A stretch of 64,000 bases of DNA from Ectocarpus siliculosus (lineage: Eukaryota > Sar > Phaeophyceae > Ectocarpales > Ectocarpaceae): NCBI GenBank assembly GCA_000310025.1, contig FN649734.1, positions 1,074,116-1,138,115 on the forward strand, written 5' to 3'. This document shows, piece by piece, positions 48,801 through 60,800 of the stretch (the stretch's first letter is position 1; every line of letters begins with the position of its first letter). The position numbers and the translations under genes are program-made. The notes below the pieces were generated by a model. It made no database searches, was not told the DNA's origin, and was given only the letters and a program-made list of their open reading frames with translations.

Positions 48801-51800
48801 CGCTGGAACCCCAGGATTCGCTCCCGGTATGTTGTCCCAGCGGCTTTCCCGCGGGTGATTTGGCCCATCACGGGCCGCTTCCCGGGAAAATGCCCCGCCG
48901 CCCTCTGACGGCAAGGACTCTCTCTGGCTTGGGACGGCAGCACCGCCGCCCCTACTGGCATCGCCCGCCACGGCGTCGCCAGGCTCCTTCCTCTTAAGCT
49001 CCATTACTATGCTCATCAGCTGCGATAACTGGCCCTCCAGTCTCGCAATCGCCGGGTCCTCGGCGTGTTGCTGTTGCATGGCTGAGGTCTCTTCCCCCAG
49101 CCCTTCGACCGAACCGCTGTCCGACACAGCCATCCCCCGATGCGGCTATCCCTCGAGGGACAAAGAATCTAAACTCTAGAGTGTTTGTCGGCCGTACTCC
49201 GCGTACTTATCGGGTATTGTTTGTGTAGTGTATTAACTTCAGACGGTGAGGCAACGCCCGCACCCAGGGCGCTGTCGTGCTCAGAAAGGAGGAGTGGCAG
49301 CAGGGCTGCTGCACACAACAAAAGGGGGCCCCGGTGCATCATCACCGTACCCCTACCTAAAAGGTTCTACACCATCTGCGTCACACTTGTACGTACGGCT
49401 AACATATCCAAACCATGTCCGTAGACCCACGAACAGGTGGTGCACGGGGTGGCGTTACCCTAACACGTTGTGGAGCTCAGCTGTTCATCGTATTACTTGA
49501 AACGAGTTGCAACGCACAAAACACTCGTCGTCACTGATCGGCTTTCGAATCGCACCGACATTGTTGCGCGTGCGGTGATATACACCTTTCAGGCTTTGCG
49601 GAGATATATTTCGATGTGAACGCACCTCCGTCGGGTGGATATGTCGAAGCGACCCCAAGGGCGGGGGTTGCAGCCATCGACATGTTTTCTCTGGAGGCTT
49701 TGCTATGGGAGGATGATCTGGAAGATCTTCCGTTGAAAGTCTCCTTCTTCTACGTTGCGGGTCAGGTCAGCCGAGCAAACACCCAAATATATTATACTCG
49801 GGAATCAATCCAATCTTTTGAAGGGACGATCGAAGAGGGCGTGCTATTTATCGCTTCCTCTGCCGCAAAACGATATTGGTGTTGGTCGTGCGTCAGCGTA
49901 TTCCCGGAAAATCTTGTTGTGTTTTCGGGCGGTGCGTACGAACTCCATTCGTACGCGTCCGTGGGTGTGTCATGTTCATCAAAAACACACCACAGCCAAG
50001 AACGTTACGGCAACGTCTAAGGCATTGCACCACATGGTTGCCAGAATCGGAGGGGCGAGCACATGCAGATGCAATACGTATAGATGTACTACAATGCAAC
50101 AGCACCAATGTGGCCCTATCCAGGACGAAACGGGAACACAGCGTAGCTTGTCGCTGTATGAGGTGGAGTCTGTCGAGTGGAACGGGCCCTTGCCTGTAGG
50201 TTCGGCAGCTGACAACTACACGATGACCATCATAGGTAAGAACAAGTCGGGCACTGAACGAGGACCATTTCGATCTGTATCTCATCACCAAATGAGGGGG
50301 ATGTCATGCGATTTGAATACCCCAGCACCTTACGCCCGAACGCAAACTGCAACACGCACCGTTTCGGTCTGTAGTTTGTCGCCATTGAGTAGGTGGGACA
50401 CCTGAATGGAGGACCCAGCACTCGTACATGCTCGAGCAAAGATTGTACGCGCCAAGTTCACCATGACATTGATTTCCCAGCGTGGCTTGGAACCGCCCCC
50501 CGGTTTGACGAGTCCGAGTAGAAGCTACTGTCAGTCTGTCTGGTGTTTGTATGAGCGCTTGCTTTATCGCACGGACGTTTCACTGACTGTTTCGCAATTG
50601 TTTTGTGTTCCAAATCCGCACACTCTATAGGTCACATTTCTGATAGTTACGGTGCCACAGAAACATCATTCTATGATGGGTCGGGACAACCACTCTTCGT
50701 GCGCGTGACAGCATGGGCGGGCTCTTCGAGCGGTCTGGTGAGACGAGCTGTGGGGGGGATTCATGGATGGGCAAAGGGTGTTTGAGGAGATGGGGGACCA
50801 TCGTCTCTGAATTTTCAGAATATTTCGATGATGCTGGACTTTGAAGTATGCAATTGTATGCGGTGTCTGTTCGCAAGATACAATCAAGTTCCGAGTGTCA
50901 TGACTTGTGTTTCCTCACTCATATCCCTGGTCAGTCGCTGATGGATGAATACACAGCCGTGGCCAGCGTCACGGAAGACATTCCAGGGGAAACAACATCG
51001 ATTGTCAGAGCGTTTGCCTCCCTGCTCATCGTCGAGATCAACAACAGTGCCGCGGCCACACCCACTGAGGAACAAGAATTCCAGGTGTGGGCTACTCGGG
51101 AAAGATACGACGTGCATTCATATCCGCTGAGCTCTCGAATGCATGACATGGTGAGAACAAAATTGATTCTACCTTGTTGCGGTGCGGATAATTGTCTCGG
51201 CGCAGTTGCCAGATTTGTAGGAAACGAGCGTTTCTCGCATGCGTGACGGATTCGACGTCATGGGCGGACGAGTGAGCGCCTCGGCTATAGTCATTGTCAC
51301 AGTAACTATCAGGGTCGACACTGTGGAGGAAATGTGAAGACGAAAAGCAGAACACCCTGTGTGGCCATCCTCTTGCGTGACCCCAAGTGGTGCATCCAGA
51401 AGCACCGCAATTTGTGAAGGATGGTGTCCAGGTGGGACGACACAGACACAGTCTCAGGAGACCATGATGGTATCGCACCTACACAGGCAACAACAAATTC
51501 TCACTTTCTCACCGACCATTCCACGGCGGCCCTTTCCGGGCAAAACAGAACCAGACAACTCCTTGTGCATTGCTGTGAACTTGATATCCGGGCTCCAACG
51601 CGATATTATATCGTGCGGAGTGTCAACCTTTACCGTTGTAGTTGTGTCGACCCAATTAAAGGAGGAACGTCTCGGCTGTGCAAGGACATCTCTTCTTCGG
51701 CACCAACATTTCCATTATACGCAGCCGTCGATAACTGCGTTGCTCAAGCGACTGGGTAAACACCAATATCTTGGGGTGGACATGATAACGAGTCTTTGCC

Positions 51801-54800
51801 TCCCAATGGGTCCCGCTGCTGAAGTGCGAATACATACGTCCTTGGCGCAGGCGTTTACTTTCCAATTCCTCAGAATGTTATTGTACAACCACTCAGATCC
51901 ACGTTGTTGCTGCCCCAAATTCCCATGGCAGACCTTTGTGGCTACCATGATTGATGCAACCGTGCGCGAGTCCACCGTGTTGGACTACTCGACGACAATG
52001 GCCGGTGCAATACTAGACACGATGGTGGTTTTGTCGAGCAGCGAAAAGGCGTTGAACACGGATTCGCAGGTGCGCGGTATTGGATGTCGCGGGTGGTATT
52101 GCGGGTTTCAAGGGGTAACATGGGCTGGGCAGGTATATGGTTGTATGGCGATTCGCATCGGGAATCCATGTAGTGATTGATGTGAAGGGATAGCTTCATG
52201 GAGAGGTCGGTTATCATAACACTGAGATCGCTGAAATTGGTGCGTATCCTCAGGCGGCCATATTGGCGTCTTCAGCCTCCATCCTGAACACAGCAGCCGG
52301 GGAAGGCTACTGGGACTCGGGCATGTACACCCCTACGGTCCAGGTGTTGGACCAAGTGATAGGAGCGTACGACACGTCTTCAGACACCATTGTCGGGAGC
52401 GGCCTAATGGGCCAAGATGCCGCGTCCAAGTAAGCGTCGACGTTTGACTTCGACCGTCCTGTGAAAACGCCTGTAGGATCGTTGGCCGATACCTACAAAA
52501 TCGAGAATACGGTGCGAAATAATTTGGCTGCAGACTGGTCACGGGATCATGACGATGCTGCGTTGTTTGTGTCGTCCGGTGCAACTCAAAGTTTGACGGC
52601 CATCGTGCAGTCGATAGTACTCCTCATGGAGGCCGGAATGGAAGACGGCGAAGGTGTGATGACGATCGAAAGTGAATACGTGCAAGCGAGCTGTCTCGTC
52701 ACTTCAAGCACGGGGAGCCTGAGTTTCGACACCGGTGAGAGCCTGCAGTTGGCAACCATTGAGTTCCCACATGGAAGACTTGTTCGTTGAACACGAAGGG
52801 TCGAACCGCTTGGCCGTCGCTCTTCAATACCGATTTGTGTCGCTCGAGAGGAGAAAAATATGCAATTTAGATGTACCGTTTCAGCACATGCTTTCTTCTT
52901 CGCTACACCGTCATGAAAGGAACATCATCGGTGTCATTCGAAGACGGCGTTCTTGCTTCTCCATCATCGCCATCAACGAGGAGGCGGATGACCCATGAAA
53001 TTGACGGGGGCTTGAAGTGCAAATCAGGCCGATGTGCTCGATCGACAAGACATATGCCAAAATCATCCTCTCGTCGACTGAATAGTGTGTCCTCGACATC
53101 TACGTCAACGGTGGTGGTCACCAACCAGCTCTTCAATGCCAATGACCGGCCGTCGGCTCTCGTCAACGGGGGTGTCACACAGATCAAAGTTTCGAGTACC
53201 AGTGACGGAGAGGTATGTTGAGTCAGTACATGGTACCATCGTAAGGTGTACTTGTCTGTCCGTGGTAGGGTGTTCTTTCAATGTCGTAGGCAGTTGACGT
53301 ATCCGAATCTCCGCACGTCTCAGAGACGTAACGCCCGTTTCGTCGCGGGAGTACACAATGCTCGAATCAAGCTGGTATCGTTGCGTCCCGAGGTAAACAA
53401 CGCACCCTTGAAGCACCCTAACCTCATGTCTCTGGGGCAGGACCCTCAGTTGGTTCCTTCAACAAGCTGAACTGTATACGGTATAGCCTACAGCACAAGT
53501 ATGCATAACCGGTGACAATATATTCGGTGGTTAGCTACAGTAGATCCCAGCCATTGTGAGTTGCCTAGGTTTGCCATGCTTACAATTCCAAAGGGGACAG
53601 TATGTATCAAGAGGGTTTCACCGCCAATCACTCCTCTGGCTCGCATTCTTGGCCTGCCTGTCGATAATGTCCACACTTCAGGACATCGCGTTGGCAGGCC
53701 CGGTACAGCTGACAATGAGGGCCTCAATGACATCGAGTGCTCAGCTCCCGTCGTGCTCATACTACAACGAGGACACCGGCCTCTGGGATTCAGAGGGCCT
53801 CGCTATTGGCGCAGTTGCGGTGCTGACCGACGCGGCAGACAGCGCAGTGGATGTCCTCGTGTCCTGTGTGACGTTTCACCTGTCGGACTTCGGTGTGGCA
53901 ACCACAGAAGTCGAGCCCGTCTTCCAACCGGTGACACTGGTGAGCTTCGCCTTGACGGTTAGCATTGTGCTCACGCTGGTGATTTTGATTCAAGTTTTTC
54001 CGCGTTGCCTCATAGAAAATGTTGGAGGTTGGCGTATTTGTATCGAGTACAACGTGTCGGAGCTAGTATTGGCCTTGTAGCACGGTCCATTCGGCACACC
54101 ACGCATTCCCACCTTTCCCAGGAGAACGTACAGGATACAAACACATGGACCGCTCATCAGTGGCCCACCACGCAAACCGATCATAGACTATGCCCACAGT
54201 GATGCATCCCTCTACCCCTCGGCATGGTTCTGGTCAGGGGGCAGGCCTCAGTGTCGTCAGGGGAAGGGAGATCACCGCATGGGGACTTGTGCTGACGGTA
54301 GGCGCCTTGATCCTTTTGGGCATCGTCTGGAGCGTCTCCAGGATAGCAGATCATCGTTCGAAAACGGCCGAAAGGCTTCAGACAAGGGCCTACGACCACT
54401 ACATCGAAACAGGACATGTGAGTGTTAGCATACTACAGTAGGTAGGCCTTTCAGCAGTACCACAACATGCCCGAAGTTGTCGGCCAAGTCTGGCCACAGC
54501 TGGCTCTGAACGCGACAGATGTCGACCGGAGTAGATTGTCCTCTTCCCGGTCTTGCATAGCATTGGTCACACATCCAGAAAATACAACTCAGCGGGGCGG
54601 GCGAAAACGTCAAGCCTGCACACACTCCGCTGTGACTATGCAACCCATTGAGGTGTGACCTCGTCCGTCACGGCGTTTGGGTTCAACTTATGCATAAGTG
54701 CGTTTCGCTCGACTGCTGTGTCCGCACCAGCCCCAGCGGCTACCGACTTTGGAAGACATCATGGACTTGAAACAGACGCTAGAGAAAAAGCACAAGACAA

Positions 54801-57800
54801 GACGGAAAAAACGGGACGAGTCATTTGCAAGATACCTCAGACGGAAGTTATTCCAACGGTGAGACTACGTTGTTCAACGGTGTGTCATGCTAGCTATGTG
54901 TTGCGGATGGCGTTCACGCCGCCTTGAGCTACTTCACGATCGGTAGAACGTGGGGCACGTGGGTCTCGATGACCTTTCCGGGGATGACCTTGCGTAGTTT
55001 TCATGCGTAACGGTACGGGTGATGCTAATAGAGTCAATTGGTCGTCGAATTATGCGGCGTCAAGAAAGTGTACTTACTTGTGTTCACTGGTGTGATTGAC
55101 CTACAGTATGAACGAGGCCCGGATTACTTCCGGTGACGCGAATGACACTGTTTGGTAATTTTGCTTGGGAAAGGTTGGCGGCGAGATGTCGGCAATAGAC
55201 GATCGTCCGCGCCGCCGGTGCTTCGCTAGTTGGGGTGCATGGATTGCAAGACGACGCAAGGCATCCCAGCCAAATGATACACGACTCATCAGTATTGTCG
55301 TTCTCTTCAAATCTTCTCAGATTTCAGTCTTGGCTTCAATTGATGAGGGCACTGCTTCAGCATGTGCTTTTCTTCCACCCTTGGGCTGGGATAATTGCGC
55401 CGTCTGGAACTCATTTAACTCTCACCAGGGCGCAGGTGGGAACAGCGGACGCAGCTGCTTTCCGCTCTGAATGCACCATTGAGTACTTCTGTGTGCTCAT
55501 GGGTCTAGCAGTACCGTAGCGATCAGGGCCATAGTTGCGGCTGCTAGGAGGGGGCAATCATGGCCCCAGATATTCTTACCCGCCTTTGCAGCACGTACAA
55601 GGAAGATGAACTTCGAGTACTATACGCGACTTGTTTTCTGCGAAGGGTGCCACACCGTGTGCGGTACCGCACCGTATGCGGTACCATAATGGCACAACTG
55701 TCCTGAACGAGACCGACATCGTGAATGATGCTTCAGCACCTCACGCTCCCTCACGCCGTACATGCAGACCGGACGCTTAGGTTGCATCGATTCCATTCTT
55801 TTTTTTTATTTGCTTTGGCAGCTATCGTTATTGATATTCACACAAGTGATGGTCATCATGATGCTCTCCGCTGCCGTGTCTGGAAACGCCACAAGCCCAA
55901 AGGTTGAATACGCTCAAATTTTGGCAAGGTGAGACAGGGAAAAGCTACTTGCCGCGCACCATCTATTGTCGAAACCGTCTTCAATTACGTGCCGTGCCAA
56001 TGGATGCCGTGACCTCGGGTGATACTATGTACGTAGTCCCGCTTGGGCTCCACTGTGTGTGTTCTAAACCTGCAGACTACTGTAGGGCCCATATCCTGTA
56101 CAATATCATTGACACTGCTCTGCGGATCCTGCGTCCATGTCTCAAATGTTTCTGGAAAGAGTCCTCTTGTGTAATCAGGGATACAAACGAATTCTAATTC
56201 GGCACGAAAATGGATAGGCTAGAGGCGCCTAACCTTATAATATGTAAATGTTGAATTTGCATACAGCCGATCAATGTCCTTCTCCCTGCCGTGAATATGA
56301 TATTAACATATCGGGGTTTCGGGTTAGGATAGAAATGTCGAGAGATGCCCGGAAACCACCGGCCTCAGAGCTGGAGGCCTCTTCAAAATATCCAATACAT
56401 GTACTTGGATAAAGGATCCTAGGCCAAGAGCAACAATACAGCAGGAACAGGCTGGTCGCATCATGTCGACGTTACAGCAGCCGATGCAGATCGTGAGAAC
56501 AATACGTCTTGCTTGTTTCACTGCTTTCTACTCAACAATTGGTTCTCCCAGCTTAGCGGCGACGCTACCGGCCTCAATCGTCGTTCCACGGGCGTTTGCT
56601 GCCTCAGCAACACCACCTCCTTCGGTCACCGCGAAACGCAATTGGTTGCAGGTGGGATAGCGTCGGCTACAGCTTTGTGTTGGAAGCGTGCGTTATTATC
56701 GGTCGGCTGCTGATAGTTTTCGACACGGGAAGCAAAAGCAAATTGAAATGAATTAATCTCAAACCAAATCTCATCGGAAATACTATCATCGTGAGCCCGC
56801 TTGTCTCACAACCACCCGTGACCATTCCTACACATACATACAGGTGGTGGCGGACATGAAAGGTAAATCCCAAGCTTCGAAGCTAACTCCATCATGGGAG
56901 TACGGCAGCAAGTCGAGGTATGTGACGATGATTCTGTTAAACATCAATAATGTGTCACGCAGTAATGGACCATGACGGAATTTGCAACTGCAGGCTCGTG
57001 GTGGCGGCAGATTTCAACTTTCAGGAAATGTGGATCTTGTCTAGTCTATGCCAGACTCGTTACCCCAACAGTTGGCCCGTTCGACCAAAACCCCTCACTC
57101 TAGCCCAACATCCTTGTCTCTCTTTTAACCACACAACCCGTTGTAATTGTCTGATGTTCGCTGTCAGAGATATTTCCGACGTCGTCGGGTACATGTACGT
57201 GGGTTCATGTTGCCAGTGTAGCGGGCAACCCTAGAGTGAGACCGTCGGTAACCGTTAGCATTTGCTTCAAATGTGCAACGTTTCTGCCAGAGAGCGCCTG
57301 ATGATCTCACATATATAACATGTCTGCGGTCGAGAAGCGTGTACGGGGAATACTACGAAAGCCGTGTAGAAATCAGCAAACATTTTTCGCCTTTCACACA
57401 CATTTTCTCATGATCTTCAACGTTCCACATCACACCAAAACTTATGTTTTCACGGTGTTTTTTCTTTACGGTTTCGTTCATGTGACGCTTGCTCTTTGCC
57501 ATGATGTAGATGGGTGCGCGAGCCAAATTACTTTCTGGCGGCAGTATACTTGGTGGTCGCTCGAGTAAGGCAAAGCATTCCAGGCGGCGGGGCTTTTCCT
57601 CCTCGGGACTCTGATATCGGGGACGTCTTTGCTCGGGGAACGTGAGTCGAAAGCAGCATTCGGACACTTCACCCGCGGCTTAGATCAATTCTGATTTTCC
57701 AACTGCCCTTGGGGAAGGTGTTCAGTTGCGTGCTCTTTGTTTGCCTCGCTTTTGCCTCTCGCGGCCGGTTGAACATTGACCTGAAAAATGTTGCGACTCC

Positions 57801-60800
57801 TCGACACAGGGGTCATTCGAACTCTCTCAGCTGATGTTCACGCTGCCGACATGCTGACCGAGATCCCCGCCTCAGACCGATTCTGCAAAAGGGCAATGAT
57901 GCACTGCCTGATGATGTGAAAACACGTGTCTGCCCCGCACTCTCCTGCAGTGGGATACTGCTGGCAGCACTGGTCCAGCTTGTGCTCAACATAGTGTGTG
58001 GATGTCTTTGCTTTGCACTCGGTGCGGACGACGCCCTGGAAAAAGCATTGAGTGCCGCCGTGGTCGGTAGCCATGTTCAGAGCTTTCTGTTTTTAGGTGA
58101 GGATGCGGGGCTCATTGATGACGAATGAGACCTGTTGTTGGACTTTAGGAATGTTACTTTCAGAATCTAGATGTCAGGGTCGTTGCTTGTGTTGAAACAA
58201 TCTCTCTCGAAGGCGGCGAATGAGGAGGGTTGGTTTTATCCAGTTCTCAATCGAATATCCTCCTTGAAATGTTTTCGCAGATGCATTCTTCTCGAACAAG
58301 ACGACGATGTTCACATTGTTGAGCTATAAGGCAGTCTCCAATCTCGTCTTCGTAAGCTTGGGGCTCACTACGCTGCAGCTGGTACTGGCATTTTATTGCA
58401 TGCAGATGGAAGAGACAGGCTTTGGGCTGTACCTGTCGGTGTTCATCATCTCCCTGATCAAGCTCATAGTGTGCCAGATGGTGAGTATCGATGTAACCGT
58501 TGGTACATCAATGAGGCACATGATTTCCAACCAGAACAAATGGGTAGGATGGGATCAACCTCTCGTGATTCGGTAGGAGGCCTCATGTTGGATGAGGTGG
58601 GTAGTTTCATACATCATGACTGGTGGCTGGAATGTCGCACTTCTTAACATCTACATTTCCTTCCGAAACAGAATAAAGTAAACCGCGGGTGACTCTGCAC
58701 CCTTGTTCACACATGTACTCTCTTTTCTTCCGGCGACCTTACACACATCATGTATGTACCTGGATTTCTTGACTTCCTCTGAACGTGTCCCCATGACCGC
58801 TTTCCCGCGACCGCTTCCGTCCGGTTTTGAAGGGTGAGCTGGTGCCTTCCATGGGTGCCATCAACGAACATACCATGACGCAGGTGCCCGTAATATCGTC
58901 TTGACGCTCTGCGGACTTGTAAACACATGTCGCTGTCATTGTAGCATGCTCTATGGGGCAGTGTGAGTGCGACATATGTCGCCTCGCCAAGGCGCTGAAC
59001 TTTATTTTCGCAACCACGTCCTTGTTTCGCCGACGACCGAGGTAGTCGAGAGTAACCCGGAACACAGACAAGGTGGATGCCTGCCAGACATGTTACCCGC
59101 GCAATGGCCACGTGCGAGCAGATCATTCCCGATACTAGGCACCCCGTAGTGTGCAGCCGTCGACGGAGGGTTGTCGGTCGAAACGCCAATATTGATGAAT
59201 CTACCGGTGAACGTAGCAGAGGATGTATTCGTTGTCCCGAGGGCATAATCTTACAGCACTGTTGCTACTTTTGGCCGCGTACATCCCACTCGATGTGTGT
59301 TTTCCATCTGAAGCACCGTGAATTTGTCGGTTTTCACCATATGACTTCCACTCACGGCGTTGGATTACCAAGCTCATTGTGGCCATATCCTTCATTGTCG
59401 GAAGTCGATGTCCCCCCGAAGCCCCCTGTCTATCGTAGTTTCGTTTGGTTTTCGTCGAAGCCGGCCTGTGCCCGCACACACCAGGTTCTTCCCGGTTGGG
59501 TTGCGAGTACGTCATGATGTGAACTTGATGATAGCCATCCACTAACACACCCGCCACCACAATGACAACAGTTTGCGCTTTTACGAAACCGCCCCTGTAC
59601 GCAACATGACCTCTTCCACAAAAGCGTCGATTTAGGGTATTGGATAGCTCACGAGTCACATCGTCGACGTTGGCAGTGAAGATCCCAATAACGTATGATG
59701 TTTCACCACACGACTCCCATCCTCCCACTCCACGTTCCAACTCATGACGTGACTCTGCCGAAATGCATCGGCACAGTTATGAAACGTTCACGTCAAGAAC
59801 CACCTCCCACACCCGCCCCTGACTGGAATAACACTGTTCGGTTTCTGCCACTCCAGATGTCCTTCAGGAAAAAGTACAACAGCCGGAATCAGCGACAGCG
59901 AAGCACTTCTTTCAACAACAGCACAGAAACACGCATGATCGCCCAGGAAGCAGCGGTGGTAGTCATCCAAGCTCGCGTTCGCGGAGTCCTCCACAGCAAG
60001 AGGTGTGTGTGTGTGTGCAAGACGATTACGCTTCTAGTCTCAATCTCACAGACATCGTGTCGACACACCGGCCGGTCTCTCGTCAGTGAGTTTGTTCGAC
60101 CCCGCGATTCTACCCGAACGGCGGTGTCAGGGCCGACGTCAAAATAACTTCGTATTTGCTTCAATGTCAACAATGCCGGATGGCCGGCATGAGCATTGCT
60201 GTACATACCATGAAATGCAACGTTGGTGTGGTACACCTGGCGACAAGTCTTGAACGTTCGGTGGCGTCCCCCGCCCCTTCCGTCCCCGGTGCTTGGATTC
60301 TACGCGTAGATCGTTTCGCCGCAAAGAGGTCCTAGCCTGGCAAACATACCAAGTCCAAGGAATCAGGCGCAAGCTCACTGCCGGCACGTACATATTCTTG
60401 GCAACCTACACGGTCGTGGTGGTTTATATCAACCTTTGCTACGTGATGACGTACGACATCCGTACGGCCTGGTGAGTGCGATGATGCCTCGACTCTTGGC
60501 TTAATTAGATACGTGACACCTGTCGGGGACGTTCTGGGGTCTCCTAGATTCGAGGTTCATCAGTGTGAGATTTAAAGGATTCGACATTAGAAACAACAAA
60601 AAATGACCACAATTTCGTATAATAGTTTCGCGCCGTCAATATATCACGACATAATATGCACATGTTCTGGAATTCGTATTCTGATAGGGAGGCCATCAAT
60701 TGGGCCGTAGACATGTGTTGTGCCGACCGCGGGACATATTTTAATCACCCGAGGATCCACAAGGAATGGAGGTTGTGGAACATGTGTGGTCCCGTCACGG

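Larger units (their letters stand above)
44142..49435 (-). mobile_element. Ty1/copia LTR retrotransposon lacking reverse transcriptase, recent insertion
   Basis: The 5,294-bp element has two 254-bp LTRs that begin TG and end CA and differ at one position (44221 T, 49261 C). It is flanked by an exact 5-bp target duplication (GGTGG). Coding order on the minus strand is gag with two zinc knuckles, protease, integrase, RNase H; integrase before RNase H defines Ty1/copia. No RT motif is present between integrase and RNase H. There are two frame breaks, so the copy cannot be autonomous. It lies in an intron of the copy 2 receptor gene, antisense to it, and is absent from copy 1, so it inserted after the duplication. 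Confidence 0.95.
42562..52734 (+). other. Copy 2: C-terminal half of REJ module, split by retrotransposon
   Basis: Thirteen exons match 5303-10159 of copy 1. Exon 44032-44123 carries LTGGSSYTFRLSAVD. The retrotransposon begins 18 bp after its GTACGC donor, so exon 49593-49765 (VNAPPSGGYVEATPRAG) now lies 5.5 kb downstream. Its donor is GTCAGC, where copy 1 has GTAAGC. Exon 52477-52734 is 258 nt because of an extra G just after the acceptor; the phases require 2 modulo 3. Confidence 0.8.

Noticed and set aside
59201-59740. 179-codon minus-strand frame with plausible text (YVIGIFTANVDDVTRELSNT)
   Set aside because: The frame is not kept at the equivalent place in copy 1 (16740-17110), so it is chance openness.
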